A DNA stretch of 64,000 nt from Misgurnus anguillicaudatus. Taxonomy: Eukaryota > Chordata > Actinopteri > Cypriniformes > Cobitidae. A program made the position numbers and the translations under genes. The notes below the pieces were generated by a model that was not told where the DNA came from, did not search any database, and worked only from the letters and a program-made list of their open reading frames with translations. Shown here piece by piece: positions 21,951 to 32,964 of this stretch; position 1 is the stretch's first letter, and each line of letters starts with the position of its first letter. Where the stretch lies: assembly GCF_027580225.2 (NCBI RefSeq), contig NC_073356.2, positions 4,308,501 through 4,372,500 on the forward strand. Direction: 5' to 3'.

Positions 21951-21954
21951 TAGA

Positions 21955-21988
21955 CAGTCTCTCGTTCTCCCGGCACCGCTATTCCAGC
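21955..21988 (-). pseudogene. Decayed tRNA-Phe 5' half at right edge of family 2
   Basis: Aligns without gaps to nucleotides 1-34 of the array tRNA-Phe at 24 of 34 positions. The flank outside it (CACAAAAATGCTCCCGG) is identical to the normal tRNA-Phe 5' flank. It stops in the anticodon loop at AGACTG. I infer that family 2 inserted into the anticodon loop of a tRNA-Phe gene. Confidence 0.55.
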
Positions 21989-22069
21989 CACAAAAATGCT
22001 CCCGGCAGGAATTTTCATGACAAATCACAGCAAATATAGCAGTCGGCAAAAGGAGGCGCAGAGAAACCT

Positions 22070-22143
22070 TGGCCCGTACGGGGATCGAACCCGCGACCTT
22101 GGCGTTATTAGCACCACGCTCTAACCAACTGAGCTAACCGGCC
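22070..22143 (-). tRNA. tRNA-Ile(AAT)
   Basis: Intact 74-nt gene, the first after the family 2 element. The Pro(TGG) gene that should follow is deleted (junction near 22197). Confidence 0.95.
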
Positions 22144-22759
22144 ACGGAAAGGCACCAGTCTCTGCCAAGACTGACATGAATGTTCCACAGTGTAGCAGTC
22201 ACCAGCTTCCTCAAGCAGTTCCTTGGGATGGGCCTGTTTGGTCCTGCTCCTCTGTTTAGCCACAATGAGCCCTAGTGTTGGGCTGGTGTCAAAATAAGCA
22301 CTTATCGATATAAGTACATGCTTATTGCTTAATATTTGAAATGGTGTGAGAGAACTCGACTGGTCTGCATAAATCTCGGACCTGAACCCAGCTGAACACC
22401 TTTGTTATGGATTACAGGCTCTGAGCAAAACACTCATCACCCAAACCCATCAATGATTTGTTCACAGGGTCACAGTCATTTCAGCACAGAAAAAGTCCTT
22501 TGCAAAACTGTTGCAACATAGACGGAAACAAAATTATTTGACATGGTCTGTAAGGCATAGCATTAATATTTGTTTTGATTGGAGAAACTGGAATAGATAA
22601 ATATGTTCATTTATTTTTAAAGCCAGTTCAGCATCTATGGCTATATTCATGGCGAGAACTGGTTTTTGGCAAAGTCAGAAATGCGGGTTAGGTGAATTGG
22701 AGATGTCAAATTGCCCTTCCCTCGGTTTGTGTGTGTGTGTATAGATCAACGTGTCTGTT

Positions 22760-22935
22760 GTTTTTGGACTGTTTAAGGAAACCAAATAACACAGTGCCCA
22801 GAGTAATTCCATGCTGACTGAAGGAGAACATGTACACCCCAAACAGAAAGGCCTCCTGACCCAGCCAGGGCTTGAACAGGGGACCTTGTTGCTGTGAGGC
22901 AGCTGTGCTCTGTTTGGGGTGGCAACTGTGTCGCC
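22760..22935 (-). repeat. DANA-like SINE remnant
   Basis: Unit copy of the element at 9408-9583. Confidence 0.6.
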
Positions 22936-23984
22936 CCAAACATCTTTATTAAAAGGGGCATCCCAACACTTAGTGTAGTTTTAACGTCAAGTAACATCTT
23001 AGAAGCCATGTCCTTATCGCATTTTCCAAGTGTTGATCTTAGATTTTAGGAGAAAATTCTGATAAATCATCCGGTAACTAAACTGGACACCATGCATCAC
23101 TAGCCTGGTTGTATATTTAAGTCTCATAGCTCCAGGCACCTCAGGGTACCTACCCAGTGGCCAGGATGATGTGCCTTTCCCGGCCAGGAGGGAGTAGGAC
23201 AAATAGCCTGGGTCATTTTTCGGGTTGAGTCAATTGTGTTGTTTGAAATCAACTCATCGCTTGTTAAAACAGCAAGCCCTCCGGTCGAAAGCTTAAAGGG
23301 TAGGGGGATCGTCTAGGGGTTAACAAACAAAAGACAACCTCGGACACGGTTTCGACCTGACAAGACCAAAGGCGGAGGTGTCGCTGAGAGGTCCCTGACG
23401 TCCTTTGCGGGTTTCTCGTTGACATTCCATTCCTTTCCTGCCAATATTGCCATACAAAGCGGCGTTGTGGGTTAAAGCTCCGAGGGACCTCTCACATGAA
23501 CGTCTCCGATACGGATGTTTTTTCACAAAGCAACATGGAGCAGGAGCTTAACACTCCAAGAGCATTTTGTTGCCATTTAAAATTGGAATCATTTTCTTTC
23601 AATGTTCATTTGTCTTCGTGTCATTTCTGGTAAGTCTTTTTAATGCATTTCATTGTCAGATTGTACACAAGAGCTGTGTGTTTCCTTTGGCCTGTACACA
23701 TGAGCTGTGTGTTTTCTTTGTCCTAAACGTCAATGCATTTTTCATTTATTCTATGTTTTCGTACATGTTTAATTTGCTTCCTTGTAATGTCCTTGTGTTT
23801 GCTGAAATTTTGCGACTTGTGAGTTGTTGGCCCACCGCCAGGGTGACCAGAAAAAGTGCTCAATGTTGCTTGAATTAACTCATTTTTGTCTAGAGCCTGA
23901 GTGCTCTGGTAAAAAGGCTTAAAGGGCAGGGGGATTGTTTTGGGGTAACAAACACTGTTCCCTTGGATACCCAAAAAGTCTTAC

Positions 23985-24049
23985 AGGTCCCACCGAACTC
24001 GGATCGCTGGATTCAGAGTCCAGAGTGCTAACCATTACACCATGGAACC
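23985..24049 (-). pseudogene. tRNA-Gln(CTG) pseudogene
   Basis: A 7-bp deletion in the T-arm leaves CACCGAACTCGG on the plus strand, 65 instead of 72 nt. Shared with the next unit. Confidence 0.9.
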
Positions 24050-24145
24050 ACTCTTTGCGTTAGGGCCTGACCCGCCGGGTCACGGAGAAAAGGCCACTCG
24101 GATAGGGACCTTAGGTTAAAAAAACTCTCAAAAGGCTGCCCTCAA

Positions 24146-24218
24146 TGCCGAAACCCGGGATCGAACCAGGGACCTTTAGATCTTCAGTCTAACGCTCTCC
24201 CAACTGAGCTATTTCGGC
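24146..24218 (-). tRNA. tRNA-Phe(GAA)
   Basis: Intact 73-nt gene, box B GGTTCGATCCC. Confidence 0.95.
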
Positions 24219-24299
24219 CACAAAAATGCTCCCGGCAGGAATTTTCATGACAAATCACAGCAAATATAGCAGTCGGCAAAAGGAGGCACAGGGAAACCT

Positions 24300-24373
24300 T
24301 GGCCCGTACGGGGATCGAACCCGCGACCTTGGCGTTATTAGCACCACGCTCTAACCAACTGAGCTAACCGGCC
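24300..24373 (-). tRNA. tRNA-Ile(AAT)
   Basis: Intact 74-nt gene. Confidence 0.95.
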
Positions 24374-24451
24374 ACGGAAAGGCACCAGTCTCTGCCAAGA
24401 CTGACATGAATGTTCCACAGTGTAGCAGCATCAAGAAGCAAAGCTAAACAA

Positions 24452-24523
24452 GGGCTCGTCCGGGATTAAAACCCGAGACCTCTCGCACCCAAAGCGAGAA
24501 TCATACCCCTAGACCAACGAGCC
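24452..24523 (-). pseudogene. tRNA-Pro(TGG), broken T-arm
   Basis: Box B reads GGTTTTAATCC and the T-stem has a mismatch (CGAGAC for CGGGAC on the plus strand). Anticodon arm intact. Confidence 0.75.
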
Positions 24524-25135
24524 AAGCCGTGCTGTCTTTTTGCCGTGCCACCGAGACATGTGACCACAACACAGTCACCAGCTTCCTCAAGCAGTTCCTT
24601 GGGATGGGCCTGTTTGGTCCTGCTCCTCTGTTTGGCCACAATGAGCCCTAGTGTTGGGCTGGTGTCAAAATAAGCACTTATCGATATAAGTACATGCTTA
24701 TTGCTTAATATTTGAAATGGTGTGAGAGAACTCGACTGGTCTGCATAAATCTCGGACCTGAACCCAGCTGAACACCTTTGTTATGGATTACAGGCTCTGA
24801 GCAAAACACTCATCACCCAAACCCATCAATGATTTGTTCACAGGGTCACAGTCATTTCAGCACAGAAAAAGTCCTTTGCAAAACTGTTGCAACATAGACG
24901 GAAACAAAATTATTTGACATGGTCTGTAAGGCATAGCATTAATATTTGTTTTGATTGGAGAAACTGGAATAGATAAATATGTTCATTTATTTTTAAAGCC
25001 AGTTCAGCATCTATGGCTATATTCATGGCGAGAACTGGTTTTTGGCAAAGTCAGAAATGCGGGTTAGGTGAATTGGAGATGTCAAATTGCCCTTCCCTCG
25101 GTTTGTGTGTGTGTGTATAGATCAACGTGTCTGTT

Positions 25136-25311
25136 GTTTTTGGACTGTTTAAGGAAACCAAATAACACAGTGCCCAGAGTAATTCCATGCTGACTGAAGG
25201 AGAACATGTACACCCCAAACAGAAAGGCCTCCTGACCCAGCCAGGGCTTGAACAGGGGACCTTGTTGCTGTGAGGCAGCTGTGCTCTGTTTGGGGTGGCA
25301 ACTGTGTCGCC
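25136..25311 (-). repeat. DANA-like SINE remnant
   Basis: Unit copy, 2376 bp from the previous one. Confidence 0.6.
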
Positions 25312-26360
25312 CCAAACATCTTTATTAAAAGGGGCATCCCAACACTTAGTGTAGTTTTAACGTCAAGTAACATCTTAGAAGCCATGTCCTTATCGCATTT
25401 TCCAAGTGTTGATCTTAGATTTTAGGAGAAAATTCTGATAAATCATCCGGTAACTAAACTGGACACCATGCATCACTAGCCTGGTTGTATATTTAAGTCT
25501 CATAGCTCCAGGCACCTCAGGGTACCTACCCAGTGGCCAGGATGATGTGCCTTTCCCGGCCAGGAGGGAGTAGGACAAATAGCCTGGGTCATTTTTCGGG
25601 TTGAGTCAATTGTGTTGTTTGAAATCAACTCATCGCTTGTTAAAACAGCAAGCCCTCCGGTCGAAAGCTTAAAGGGTAGGGGGATCGTCTAGGGGTTAAC
25701 AAACAAAAGACAACCTCGGACACGGTTTCGACCTGACAAGACCAAAGGCGGAGGTGTCGCTGAGAGGTCCCTGACGTCCTTTGCGGGTTTCTCGTTGACA
25801 TTCCATTCCTTTCCTGCCAATATTGCCATACAAAGCGGCGTTGTGGGTTAAAGCTCCGAGGGACCTCTCACATGAACGTCTCCGATACGGATGTTTTTTC
25901 ACAAAGCAACATGGAGCAGGAGCTTAACACTCCAAGAGCATTTTGTTGCCATTTAAAATTGGAATCATTTTCTTTCAATGTTCATTTGTCTTCGTGTCAT
26001 TTCTGGTAAGTCTTTTTAATGCATTTCATTGTCAGATTGTACACAAGAGCTGTGTGTTTCCTTTGGCCTGTACACATGAGCTGTGTGTTTTCTTTGTCCT
26101 AAACGTCAATGCATTTTTCATTTATTCTATGTTTTCGTACATGTTTAATTTGCTTCCTTGTAATGTCCTTGTGTTTGCTGAAATTTTGCGACTTGTGAGT
26201 TGTTGGCCCACCGCCAGGGTGACCAGAAAAAGTGCTCAATGTTGCTTGAATTAACTCATTTTTGTCTAGAGCCTGAGTGCTCTGGTAAAAAGGCTTAAAG
26301 GGCAGGGGGATTGTTTTGGGGTAACAAACACTGTTCCCTTGGATACCCAAAAAGTCTTAC

Positions 26361-26425
26361 AGGTCCCACCGAACTCGGATCGCTGGATTCAGAGTCCAGA
26401 GTGCTAACCATTACACCATGGAACC
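26361..26425 (-). pseudogene. tRNA-Gln(CTG) pseudogene
   Basis: Same 7-bp T-arm deletion as 23985-24049, so the two units descend from one parent. Confidence 0.9.
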
Positions 26426-26521
26426 ACTCTTTGCGTTAGGGCCTGACCCGCCGGGTCACGGAGAAAAGGCCACTCGGATAGGGACCTTCAGTTAAACAAA
26501 CTCTCAAAAGGCTGCCCTCAA

Positions 26522-26594
26522 TGCCGAAACCCGGGATCGAACCAGGGACCTTTAGATCTTCAGTCTAACGCTCTCCCAACTGAGCTATTTCGGC
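26522..26594 (-). tRNA. tRNA-Phe(GAA)
   Basis: Intact 73-nt gene. Confidence 0.95.
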
Positions 26595-26675
26595 CACAAA
26601 AATGCTCCCGGCAGGAATTTTCATGACAAATCACAGCAAATATAGCAGTCGGCAAAAGGAGGCACAGGGAAACCT

Positions 26676-26749
26676 TGGCCCGTACGGGGATCGAACCCGC
26701 GACCTTGGCGTTATTAGCACCACGCTCTAACCAACTGAGCTAACCGGCC
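26676..26749 (-). tRNA. tRNA-Ile(AAT)
   Basis: Intact 74-nt gene. Confidence 0.95.
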
Positions 26750-26827
26750 ACGGAAAGGCACCAGTCTCTGCCAAGACTGACATGAATGTTCCACAGTGTA
26801 GCAGCATCAAGAAGCAAAGCTAAACAA

Positions 26828-26887
26828 GGGCTCGTCCGGGATTTGAACCCGAGACCTCTCGCACCCAAAGCGAGAATCATACCCCTT
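26828..26887 (-). pseudogene. tRNA-Pro(TGG), 5' end deleted
   Basis: The last 60 nt remain. A deletion joins ATACCCCT to TTGGGATGGG, removing the acceptor 5' strand and part of the D-arm. One T-stem mismatch is also present. Confidence 0.9.
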
Positions 26888-27424
26888 GGGATGGGCCTGT
26901 TTGGTCCTGCTCCTCTGTTTAGCCACAATGAGCCCTAGTGTTGGGCTGGTGTCAAAATAAGCACTTATCGATATAAGTACATGCTTATTGCTTAATATTT
27001 GAAATGGTGTGAGAGAACTCGACTGGTCTGCATAAATCTCGGACCTGAACCCAGCTGAACACCTTTGTTATGGATTACAGGCTCTGAGCAAAACACTCAT
27101 CACCCAAACCCATCAATGATTTGTTCACAGGGTCACAGTCATTTCAGCACAGAAAAAGTCCTTTGCAAAACTGTTGCAACATAGACGGAAACAAAATTAT
27201 TTGACATGGTCTGTAAGGCATAGCATTAATATTTGTTTTGATTGGAGAAACTGGAATAGATAAATATGTTCATTTATTTTTAAAGCCAGTTCAGCATCTA
27301 AGGCTATATTCATGGCGAGAACTGGTTTTTGGCAAAGTCAGAAATGCGGGTTAGGTGAATTGGAGATGTCAAATTGCCCTTCCCTCGGTTTGTGTGTGTG
27401 TGTGTATAGATCAACGTGTCTGTT

Positions 27425-27600
27425 GTTTTTGGACTGTTTAAGGAAACCAAATAACACAGTGCCCAGAGTAATTCCATGCTGACTGAAGGAGAACATGTAC
27501 ACCCCAAACAGAAAGGCCTCCTGACCCAGCCAGGGCTTGAACAGGGGACCTTGTTGCTGTGAGGCAGCTGTGCTCTGTTTGGGGTGGCAACTGTTTCGCC
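27425..27600 (-). repeat. DANA-like SINE remnant
   Basis: Unit copy; GT tract slightly longer than in earlier units. Confidence 0.6.
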
Positions 27601-28165
27601 CCAAACATCTTTATTAAAAGGGGCATCCCAACACTTAGTGTAGTTTTAACGTCAAGTAACATCTTAGAAGCCATGTCCTTATCGCATTTTCCAAGTGTTG
27701 ATCTTAGATTTTAGGAGAAAATTCTGATAAATCATCCGGTAACTAAACTGGACACCATGCATCACTAGCCTGGTTGTATATTTAAGTCTCATAGCTCCAG
27801 GCACCTCAGGGTACCTACCCAGTGGCCAGGATGATGTGCCTTTCCCGGCCAGGAGGGAGTAGGACAAATAGCCTGGGTCATTTTTTGGGTTGAGTCAATT
27901 GTGTTGTTTGAAATCAACTCATCGCTTGTTAAAACAGCAAGCCCTCCGGTAGAAAGCTTAAAGGGTAGGGGGATCGTCTAGGGGTTAACAAACAAAAGAC
28001 AACCTCGGACACGGTTTCGACCTGACAAGACCAAAGGCGGAGGTGTCGCTGAGAGGTCCCTGACGTCCTTTGCGGGTTTCTCATTGACATTCCATTCCTT
28101 TCCTGCCAATATTGCCATACAAAGCGGCGTTGTGGGTTAAAGCTCCGAGGGACGAGTCTAAAGAG

Positions 28166-28237
28166 GGGCTCGTCCGGGATTTGAAGCCGGGACCTCTCGC
28201 ACCCTAAGCGAGAATCATACCCCTAGACCAACGAGCC
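28166..28237 (-). tRNA. tRNA-Pro(AGG), T-stem variant
   Basis: Box B GCTTCAAATCC in place of GGTTCAAATCC breaks a T-stem pair; function doubtful. Confidence 0.75.
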
Positions 28238-28333
28238 ACTCAAAGCGTGTCACCCCGGCCCCCTTGGGAAACATTTTCCCACCACATAGCAGCCAGCTTC
28301 CAACAAGCCAAAGCATTCATTAGACGGATGTAA

Positions 28334-28406
28334 GGGGAATTAGCTCAAATGGTAGAGCGCTCGCTTAGCATGTTAGAGGTAGCGGGATCGATGCCCGCAT
28401 TCTCAA
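28334..28406 (+). pseudogene. tRNA-Ala(AGC), disrupted anticodon stem
   Basis: 3' anticodon stem reads GTTAG instead of GCGAG and the acceptor end is TTCTCAA instead of TTCTCCA. Confidence 0.75.
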
Positions 28407-28968
28407 CGTGATTGTGGTTTGTTGTTAATTGCTCTGATGTCACACACCGGAAGCGTGAAGCTTCACGTTGGGTCCACACATGAACGTCTCCGATACGGAT
28501 GTTTTTTCACAAAGCAACATGGAGCAGGAGCTTAACACTCCAAGAGCATTTTGTTGCCATTTAAAATTGGAATCATTTTCTTTCAATGTTCATTTGTCTT
28601 CGTGTCATTTCTGGTAAGTCTTTTTAATGCATTTCATTGTCAGATTGTACACAAGAGCTGTGTGTTTCCTTTGGCCTGTACACATGAGCTGTGCGTTTTC
28701 TTTGTCCTAAACGTCAATGCATTTTTCATTTATTCTATGTTTTCGTACATGTTTAATTTGCTTCCTTGTAATGTCCTTGTGTTTGCTGAAATTTTGCGAC
28801 TTGTGAGTTGTTGGCCCACCGCCAGGGTGACCAGAAAAAGTGCTCAATGTTGCTTGAATTAACTCATTTTTGTCTAGAGCCTGAGTGCTCTGGTAAAAAG
28901 GCTTAAAGGGCAGGGGGATTGTTTTGGGGTAACAAACACTGTTCCCTTGGATACCCAAAAAGTCTTAC

Positions 28969-29040
28969 AGGTCCCACCGAGATTTGAACTCGGATCGCTG
29001 GATTCAGAGTCCAGAGTGCTAACCATTACACCATGGAACC
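28969..29040 (-). tRNA. tRNA-Gln(CTG)
   Basis: Intact 72-nt gene with T5 downstream. Confidence 0.95.
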
Positions 29041-29135
29041 ACTCTTTGCGTTAGGGCCTGACCCGCCAGGTCACGGAGAAAAGGCCACTCGGACAGGGAC
29101 CTTAGGTTCAAAAACTCTCAAAAGGCTGCCCTCAA

Positions 29136-29208
29136 TGCCGAAACTCGGGATCGAACCAGGGACCTTTAGATCTTCAGTCTAACGCTCTCCCAACTGAGCT
29201 ATTTCGGC
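29136..29208 (-). tRNA. tRNA-Phe(GAA)
   Basis: One T-stem change (CCGGG to CCGAG on the RNA strand) turns a G-T wobble into an A-T pair, so pairing is kept. Confidence 0.92.
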
Positions 29209-29289
29209 CACAAAAATGCTCCCGGCAGGAATTTTTATGACAAATCACAGCAAATATAGCAGTCGGCAAAAGGAGGCACAGAGAAACCT

Positions 29290-29363
29290 TGGCCCGTACG
29301 GGGATCGAACCCGCGACCTTGGCGTTATTAGCACCACGCTCTAACCAACTGAGCTAACCGTCC
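29290..29363 (-). tRNA. tRNA-Ile(AAT), acceptor variant
   Basis: 5' end reads GGACGGT instead of GGCCGGT, one acceptor mismatch. Confidence 0.85.
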
Positions 29364-29441
29364 ACGGAAAGGCACCAGTCTCTGCCAAGACTGACATGAA
29401 TGTTCCACAGTGTAGCAGCATCAAGAAGCAAAGCTAAACAA

Positions 29442-29513
29442 GGGCTCGTCCGGGATTTTAACCCGGGACCTCTCGCACCCAAAGCGAGAATCATACCCCT
29501 AGACCAACGAGCC
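29442..29513 (-). tRNA. tRNA-Pro(TGG), T-loop variant
   Basis: Box B GGTTAAAATCC lacks the invariant C, as in Pro(AGG) at 10147-10218; probably defective. Confidence 0.75.
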
Positions 29514-30127
29514 AAGCCGTGCTGTCTTTTTGCCGTGCCACCGAGAGACATGTGACCACAACACAGTCACCAGCTTCCTCAAGCAGTTCCTTGGGATGGG
29601 CCTGTTTGGTCCTGCTCCTCTGTTTAGCCACAATGAGCCCTAGTGTTGGGCTGGTGTCAAAATAAGCACTTATCGATATAAGTACATGCTTATTGCTTAA
29701 TATTTGAAATGGTGTGAGAGAACTCGACTGGTCTGCATAAATCTCGGACCTGAACCCAGCTGAACACCTTTGTTATGGATTACAGGCTCTGAGCAAAACA
29801 CTCATCACCCAAACCCATCAATGATTTGTTCACAGGGTCACAGTCATTTCAGCACAGAAAAAGTCCTTTGCAAAACTGTTGCAACATAGATGGAAACAAA
29901 ATTATTTGACATGGTCTGTAAGGCATAGCATTAATATTTGTTTTGATTGGAGAAACTGGAATAGATAAATATGTTCATTTATTTTTAAAGCCAGTTCAGC
30001 ATCTATGGCTATATTCATGGCGAGAACTGGTTTTTGGCAAAGTCAGAAATGCGGGTTAGGTGAATTGGAGATGTCAAATTGCCCTTCCCTCGGTTTGTGT
30101 GTGTGTGTATAGATCAACGTGTCTGTT

Positions 30128-30303
30128 GTTTTTGGACTGTTTAAGGAAACCAAATAACGCAGTGCCCAGAGTAATTCCATGCTGACTGAAGGAGAACATG
30201 TACACCCCAAACAGAAAGGCCTCCTGACCCAGCCAGGGCTTGAACAGGGGACCTTGTTGCTGTGAGGCAGCTGTGCTCTGTTTGGGGTGGCAACTGTGTC
30301 GCC
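30128..30303 (-). repeat. DANA-like SINE remnant
   Basis: Unit copy. First unit with the 48-bp spacer deletion (near 30437). Confidence 0.6.
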
Positions 30304-30825
30304 CCAAACATCTTTATTAAAAGGGGCATCCCAACACTTAGTGTAGTTTTAACGTCAAGTAACATCTTAGAAGCCATGTCCTTATCGCATTTTCCAAGTG
30401 TTGATCTTAGATTTTAGGAGAAAATTCTGATAAATCATCTGATAAGTCTCATAGCTCCAGGCACCTCAGGGTACCTACCCAGTGGCCAGGATGATGTGCC
30501 TTTCCCGGCCAGGAGGGAGTAGGACAAATAGCCTGGGTCATTTTTCGGGTTGAGTCAATTGTGTTGTTTGAAATCAACTCATCGCTTGTTAAAACAGCAA
30601 GCCCTCCGGTAGAAAGCTTAAAGGGTAGGGGGATCGTCTAGGGGTTAACAAACAAAAGACAACCTCGGACACGGTTTCGACCTGACAAGACCAAAGGCGG
30701 AGGTGTCGCTGAGAGGTCCCTGACGTCCTTTGCGGGTTTCTCGTTGACATTCCATTCCTTTCCTGCCAATATTGCCATACAAAGCGGCGTTGTGGGTTAA
30801 AGCTCCGAGGGACGAGTCTAAAGAG

Positions 30826-30897
30826 GGGCTCGTCCGGGATTTGAACCCGGGACCTCTCGCACCCTAAGCGAGAATCATACCCCTAGACCAACGAGCC
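30826..30897 (-). tRNA. tRNA-Pro(AGG)
   Basis: Intact; loop TTAGGGT, box B GGTTCAAATCC. Confidence 0.95.
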
Positions 30898-30993
30898 ACT
30901 CAAAGCGTGTCACCCCCGCCCCCCTGGGAAACATTTTCCCACCACATAGCAGCCAGCTTCCAACAAGCCAAAGCATTCATTAGACGGATGTAA

Positions 30994-31066
30994 GGGGAAT
31001 TAGCTCAAATGGTAGAGCGCTCGCTTAGCATGCGAGAGGTAGCGGGATCGATGCCCGCATTCTCCA
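30994..31066 (+). tRNA. tRNA-Ala(AGC)
   Basis: Intact 73-nt gene. Confidence 0.95.
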
Positions 31067-31628
31067 CGTGATTGTGGTTTGTTGTTAATTGCTCTGATGT
31101 CACAGACCGGAAGCGTGAAGCTTCACATTGGGTCCACACATGAACGTCTCCGATACGGATGTTATTTCACAAAGCAACATGGAGCAGGACCTTAACACTC
31201 CAAGAGCATTTTGTTGCCATTTAAAATTGGAATCATTTTCTTTCAATGTTCATTTGTCTTCGTGTCATTTCTGGTAAGTCTTTTTAATGCATTTCATTGT
31301 CAGATTGTACACAAGAGCTGTGTGTTTCCTTTGGCCTGTACACATGAGCTGTGTGTTTTCTTTGTCCTAAACGTCAATGCATTTTTCATTTATTCTATGT
31401 TTTCGTACATGTTTAATTAGCTTCCTTGTAATGTCCTTGTGTTTGCTGAAATTTTGCGACTTGTGAGTTGTTGGCCCACCGCCAGGGTGACCAGAAAAAG
31501 TGCTCAATGTTGCTTGAATTAACTCATTTTTGTCTAGAGCCTGAGTGCTCTGGTAAAAAGGCTTAAAGGGCAGGGGGATTGTTTTGGGGTAACAAACACT
31601 GTTCCCTTGGATACCCAAAAAGTCTTAC

Positions 31629-31700
31629 AGGTCCCACCGAGATTTGAACTCGGATCGCTGGATTCAGAGTCCAGAGTGCTAACCATTACACCATGGAACC
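31629..31700 (-). tRNA. tRNA-Gln(CTG)
   Basis: Intact 72-nt gene. Confidence 0.95.
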
Positions 31701-31796
31701 ACTCTTTGTGTTAGCGCCTGACCCACTGGGTCACGGAGAAAAGGCCACTCGGATAGGGACCTTCAGTTAAACAAACTCTCAAAAGGCTGCCCTCAA

Positions 31797-31869
31797 TGCC
31801 GAAACCCGGGATCGAACCAGGGACCTTTAGATCTTCAGTCTAACGCTCTCCCAACTGAGCTATTTCGGC
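31797..31869 (-). tRNA. tRNA-Phe(GAA)
   Basis: Intact 73-nt gene. Confidence 0.95.
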
Positions 31870-31950
31870 CACAAAAATGCTCCCGGCAGGAATTTTCATG
31901 ACAAATCACAGCAAATATAGCAGTCGGCAAAAGGAGGCACAGAGAAACCT

Positions 31951-32024
31951 TGGCCCGTACGGGGATCGAACCCGCGACCTTGGCGTTATTAGCACCACGC
32001 TCTAACCAACTGAGCTAACCGGCC
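31951..32024 (-). tRNA. tRNA-Ile(AAT)
   Basis: Intact 74-nt gene. Confidence 0.95.
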
Positions 32025-32102
32025 ACGGAAAGGCACCAGTCTCTGCCAAGACTGACATGAATGTTCCACAGTGTAGCAGCATCAAGAAGCAAAGCTAAAC
32101 AA

Positions 32103-32174
32103 GGGCTCGTCCGGGATTTGAACCCGGGACCTCTCGCACCCAAAGCGAGAATCATACCCCTAGACCAACGAGCC
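32103..32174 (-). tRNA. tRNA-Pro(TGG)
   Basis: Intact; loop TTTGGGT. Confidence 0.95.
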
Positions 32175-32788
32175 AAGCCGTGCTGCCTTTTTGCCGTGCC
32201 ACCGAGAGACATGTGACCACAACACAGTCACCAGCTTCCTCAAGCAGTTCCTTGGGATGGGCCTGTTTGGTCCTGCTCCTCTGTTTAGCCACAATGAGCC
32301 CTAGTGTTGGGCTGGTGTCAAAATAAGCACTTATCGATATAAGTACATGCTTATTGCTTAATATTTGAAATGGTGTGAGAGAACTCGACTGGTCTGCATA
32401 AATCTCGGACCTGAACCCAGCTGAACACCTTTGTTATGGATTACAGGCTCTGAGCAAAACACTCATCACCCAAACCCATCAATGATTTGTTCACAGGGTC
32501 ACAGTCATTTCAGCACAGAAAAAGTCCTTTGCAAAACTGTTGCAACATAGATGGAAACAAAATTATTTGACATGGTCTGTAAGGCATAGCATTAATATTT
32601 GTTTTGATTGGAGAAACTGGAATAGATAAATATGTTCATTTATTTTTAAAGCCAGTTCAGCATCTATGGCTATATTCATGGCGAGAACTGGTTTTTGGCA
32701 AAGTCAGAAATGCAGGTTAGGTGAATTGGAGATGTCAAATTGCCCTTCCCTGGGTTTGTGTGTGTGTGTATAGATCAACGTGTCTGTT

Positions 32789-32964
32789 GTTTTTGGACTG
32801 TTTAAGGAAACCAAATAACGCAGTGCCCAGAGTAATTCCATGCTGACTGAAGGAGAACATGTACACCCCAAACAGAAAGGCCTCCTGACCCAGCCAGGGC
32901 TTGAACAGGGGACCTTGTTGCTGTGAGGCAGCTGTGCTCTGTTTGGGGTGGCAACTGTGTCGCC
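32789..32964 (-). repeat. DANA-like SINE remnant
   Basis: Unit copy. Confidence 0.6.

Larger units (their letters stand above)
12324..21954 (-). mobile_element. Dada-like DNA transposon, family 2 (diverged, inactive)
   Basis: Encodes a protein with the same order of parts as family 1, on the minus strand, and has a CCAAT-box-rich right end. The right boundary abuts a tRNA-Phe-like 5' half (21955-21988). The left boundary is not a clean insertion: array sequence stops after CACTTAG at 12323 and never resumes at the matching point, so the left side has been rearranged or replaced. Internal additions include an exon duplication, an 11-residue-repeat exon and a MITE. A nonsense codon at 17278-17280 makes it non-autonomous unless read through. 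Exact ends are uncertain. Confidence 0.72.
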
